64,000 nt of DNA from an uncultured Pontibacter sp. (GTDB taxonomy: Bacteria > Bacteroidota > Bacteroidia > Cytophagales > Hymenobacteraceae), in NCBI RefSeq assembly GCF_947495565.1, contig NZ_CANLZM010000017.1:1-64000 (forward strand), given 5' to 3'. Position numbers and translations under genes: made by a program. Shown in pieces: positions 61,798-64,000 of this stretch. The notes beneath the pieces are model-generated. The model worked only from the letters and a program-made list of their open reading frames with translations, was not told the origin of the DNA and ran no database searches. Positions within the stretch are counted from its first letter, which is position 1; every line of letters starts with the position of its first letter.

Positions 61798-64000
61798 ATG
61801 CGTGAAAATCAAGAAATAATTGCCTCAGAACCTTTAAATCTGGATAACCCCAAAGCCTGGCACAGTCTGCAGGCATCTCAGGTTTTGGAGATACTTCAGG
61901 TTTCTTCGGAGAAGGGTTTGAGTGATGAGGAAGTGGCAAAGCGAAGAGAGCAATTCGGCCGCAACATTATGACGCCCAAAAAGCAGCAGAGTGCTTTTAT
62001 CCGGTTCCTGCTGCAGTTTCATCAGCCACTGATCTATATCTTACTCGCTGCCACCATAGTTACAGTTCTTTTAGAGGAGTATATCGATGCCATTGTAATA
62101 TTTGCTGTCGTGTTTATCAACGCTATTATCGGTTATGTGCAAGAGTCTAAAGCGTTAGAAGCCATTGATGCGTTGGCTAAAAGTATGACCGCCAGAGCGC
62201 AGGTGATCCGTAACGGCAAAAAACAGCAGCTAGATGCGCGCGATCTTGTGCCGGGCGATGTGATACTGGTTCAGTCGGGTGATAAATTCCCGGCTGATGT
62301 ACGCCTGGTGCACATACGGGATCTGAAGGTAGATGAGTCGGCCTTAACCGGGGAGTCAGTGGCGGTAGAAAAGGAAAACGCTCCGGTAGCAGCCGACGAC
62401 GTGTTAGGCGACCGTGTCGGTATGGGCTTTTCGTCCACGGTGGTAACCTATGGCCAGGGCAAAGGTGTTGTTACCGCCACCGGCGACCATACGGAAGTCG
62501 GCAAAATACAACAGTCTATTGCAGGTGCGCAGGACCTGGAGACACCGCTCACCATAAAGATCAAAGAATTTAGCCGCCTTCTGCTGTGGGTAATTCTTGG
62601 TCTATCAGCCGTTGTGTTCGTTGTGGAGTATTTGCGCGGCGCTGGGATAGGCGAAACTTTTATGGTGGCTGTGGCCTTGGCTGTGGGTGCCATACCAGAA
62701 GGGTTACCTGTGGCGGTTACAATCATGTTGGCACTGGGCGTTTCTAAAATGGCAAAACGGAGGGCTATCATCCGCAAATTGGTAGCAGTTGAGACACTGG
62801 GCAGCACCAATGTTATCTGCTCCGACAAAACCGGCACACTCACCGAAAACCAGATGACGGTGCAGCAGATTGTGGCTGGCGGCATAAAGTATACTGTATC
62901 AGGTATAGGATATCGCCCGGCTGGAGAAATTTTAGAATATGAGCAGCAGGTTGACATTACTACCAATACAGCTTTAGAGCAATGCCTGACAGCCGGTATA
63001 CTTTGCAACGACAGCACTTTAAAAGAGAAAGATGAACAGTGGACTATAGAAGGTGACCCTACAGAGGGCGCCTTGATAGTGGCAGCTCAAAAAGGTAAAC
63101 TTAAAGCTCAGAAGCTAGATCAGGACTTACCTCGTAAAGATGTCATCCCTTTTGAGTCGGAATACCAGTACATGGCCACGCTGCACGGCGGCCAACAGCC
63201 TGTGATTTACTTAAAAGGTTCGGTAGAGGCTATTCTGGAGCGCAGCAGTAAAGCAATGCTGCCAAGCGGCGATATGGAAGAGCTGAACCGCGAAGAGATT
63301 AACCAGCAAGTAGAGCAGATGGCCAGTGAGGGGCTACGTATTTTAGCTTTTGCCAGGGCCGAAGTATCAGATGGCACAACCACTATCGACCATACCCATA
63401 CAAATTCGGGTATGGTGTTTTTAGGGCTGCAGGGCATGATAGACCCACCTCGCCAGGAAGCAGTAGAGGCTGTAAAACTCTGCCAGCGCGCAGGGATAGA
63501 TGTAAAAATGATTACCGGCGACCATGCTATCACCGCTGCGGCCATTGCCAGTCAAATCGGTTTAAAGGGCCGCCTGGAGAAGGGTAAATTAGTAGCCATT
63601 ACCGGCAAAGAACTGCAGCAGATTGAAGACGAGAGTTTAAAAGATGTCGCTGAGAGCATTTCCGTATTCGCCCGTGTTGCCCCGGACCAAAAACTACGTC
63701 TGGTAAAGGCGTTGCAGGCCCGCAACCACATAGTAGCCATGACCGGAGACGGTGTGAATGACGGCCCTGCCCTGAAACAGGCAAACATCGGAATAGCCAT
63801 GGGAATTACCGGCACAGACGTAGCCAAAGATGCTTCCGATATGGTACTGACTGATGATAATTTCTCTTCCATAGAAGGAGCTGTGGAGGAAGGCAGAAGT
63901 GTTTTTGATAACCTGACCAAATTTATCGTCTGGACTCTGCCTACCAACCTGGGAGAAGGACTGGTTATACTTGCCGCAGTTATACTTGGGTCAAAGCTGC
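61798..64000 (+). CDS. Type II P-type cation ATPase, partial at right edge
   Basis: This open frame from ATG 61798 to the end (734 codons, no stop) is missing from the ORF track because it runs off the window. Seen in order: an N-terminal cation-ATPase domain, two membrane helices, an actuator domain with DESALTGES, PEGLP in membrane helix 4, the phosphorylated Asp343 in SDKTGTLTENQMT, KGSVE in the nucleotide-binding domain, MITGDH, TGDGVND and the first part of helix 5. PEGLP plus this layout fits Ca2+- or Na+-type pumps. The last transmembrane helices are outside. Confidence 0.9.
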   Translation, partial: MRENQEIIASEPLNLDNPKAWHSLQASQVLEILQVSSEKGLSDEEVAKRREQFGRNIMTPKKQQSAFIRFLLQFHQPLIYILLAATIVTVLLEEYIDAIVIFAVVFINAIIGYVQESKALEAIDALAKSMTARAQVIRNGKKQQLDARDLVPGDVILVQSGDKFPADVRLVHIRDLKVDESALTGESVAVEKENAPVAADDVLGDRVGMGFSSTVVTYGQGKGVVTATGDHTEVGKIQQSIAGAQDLETPLTIKIKEFSRLLLWVILGLSAVVFVVEYLRGAGIGETFMVAVALAVGAIPEGLPVAVTIMLALGVSKMAKRRAIIRKLVAVETLGSTNVICSDKTGTLTENQMTVQQIVAGGIKYTVSGIGYRPAGEILEYEQQVDITTNTALEQCLTAGILCNDSTLKEKDEQWTIEGDPTEGALIVAAQKGKLKAQKLDQDLPRKDVIPFESEYQYMATLHGGQQPVIYLKGSVEAILERSSKAMLPSGDMEELNREEINQQVEQMASEGLRILAFARAEVSDGTTTIDHTHTNSGMVFLGLQGMIDPPRQEAVEAVKLCQRAGIDVKMITGDHAITAAAIASQIGLKGRLEKGKLVAITGKELQQIEDESLKDVAESISVFARVAPDQKLRLVKALQARNHIVAMTGDGVNDGPALKQANIGIAMGITGTDVAKDASDMVLTDDNFSSIEGAVEEGRSVFDNLTKFIVWTLPTNLGEGLVILAAVILGSKL

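Noticed and set aside
1-64000. CRISPR array, tRNA or rRNA genes
   Set aside because: No evenly spaced direct repeats with spacers, no cloverleaf with GTTCRAnnC T-arm, and no rRNA-like sequence was seen while reading; a scan with tRNAscan-SE and Infernal would settle it.

Overview
The window looks like a chromosome segment from a member of the Bacteroidota, most likely Cytophagales/Hymenobacteraceae and close to Pontibacter. The evidence is a SusC/SusD pair, a second TonB-dependent outer-membrane family, LytTR-type and ECF regulators, promoter -7 boxes of the TAnnTTTG type, near absence of Shine-Dalgarno sequences, and a strikingly frequent DNA word TATACTT/AAGTATA. The genus is an inference. 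No rRNA, tRNA, CRISPR array or transposase gene was seen.

Layout. 1-1000: two small-ORF modules separated by hairpin sites with the architecture of integron gene cassettes (attC), with no integrase in view. 1055-4400: an M14 carboxypeptidase-like protein, a SpmA/SpmB-like membrane protein and a small secreted protein. 4531-11452: a regulatory and outer-membrane cluster on the minus strand (TonB-type outer-membrane protein, LytTR response regulator, LytS-like kinase, Kelch lipoprotein, secreted carboxypeptidase-regulatory-domain protein). Matching 21-bp-spaced direct repeats lie upstream of two of these genes and suggest a LytTR regulon. 11932-14742: an orphan ABC ATPase and an acyl-CoA ligase with an in-frame stop just before its last catalytic motif. 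14867-23210: two HrpB-type helicases in convergent orientation around a Na+/alanine symporter and a small membrane exporter. 23420-26218: an AT-rich HEPN/STAND-NTPase/TPR/cold-shock-like gene that looks horizontally acquired and is a candidate single-gene antiviral system.

26400-38700: small genes, repeats and gene decay. It holds a pentapeptide-repeat protein and a decayed paralogue about 7 kb away, a DoxX-like protein, a membrane protein/HTH regulator pair with a candidate operator, a MITE-like element inserted in a REP-like palindrome, a DUF559 remnant, cytochrome c, DUF3140, a cupin lipoprotein and others. 38713-46192: an ABC exporter, TruA, a YtfJ-like protein, an alpha/beta hydrolase, an ECF sigma factor with a cupin anti-sigma factor, and a GAF protein. 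46421-55126: a large PAS histidine kinase, a tandem ferritin-like pair followed by a second ECF sigma/anti-sigma pair, a Vms1-like (VLRF1) protein and a vitamin-K-carboxylase-like membrane protein. 55694-61310: an anmK-susC-susD operon, suggesting uptake and recycling of anhydro-muropeptide sugars. 61798-end: a type II P-type ATPase running off the right edge and absent from the ORF track.

A family of about 145-bp palindromic repeats recurs at 17.5, 31.7 and 55.4 kb, with a related core inside the MITE-like element at 30.3 kb.
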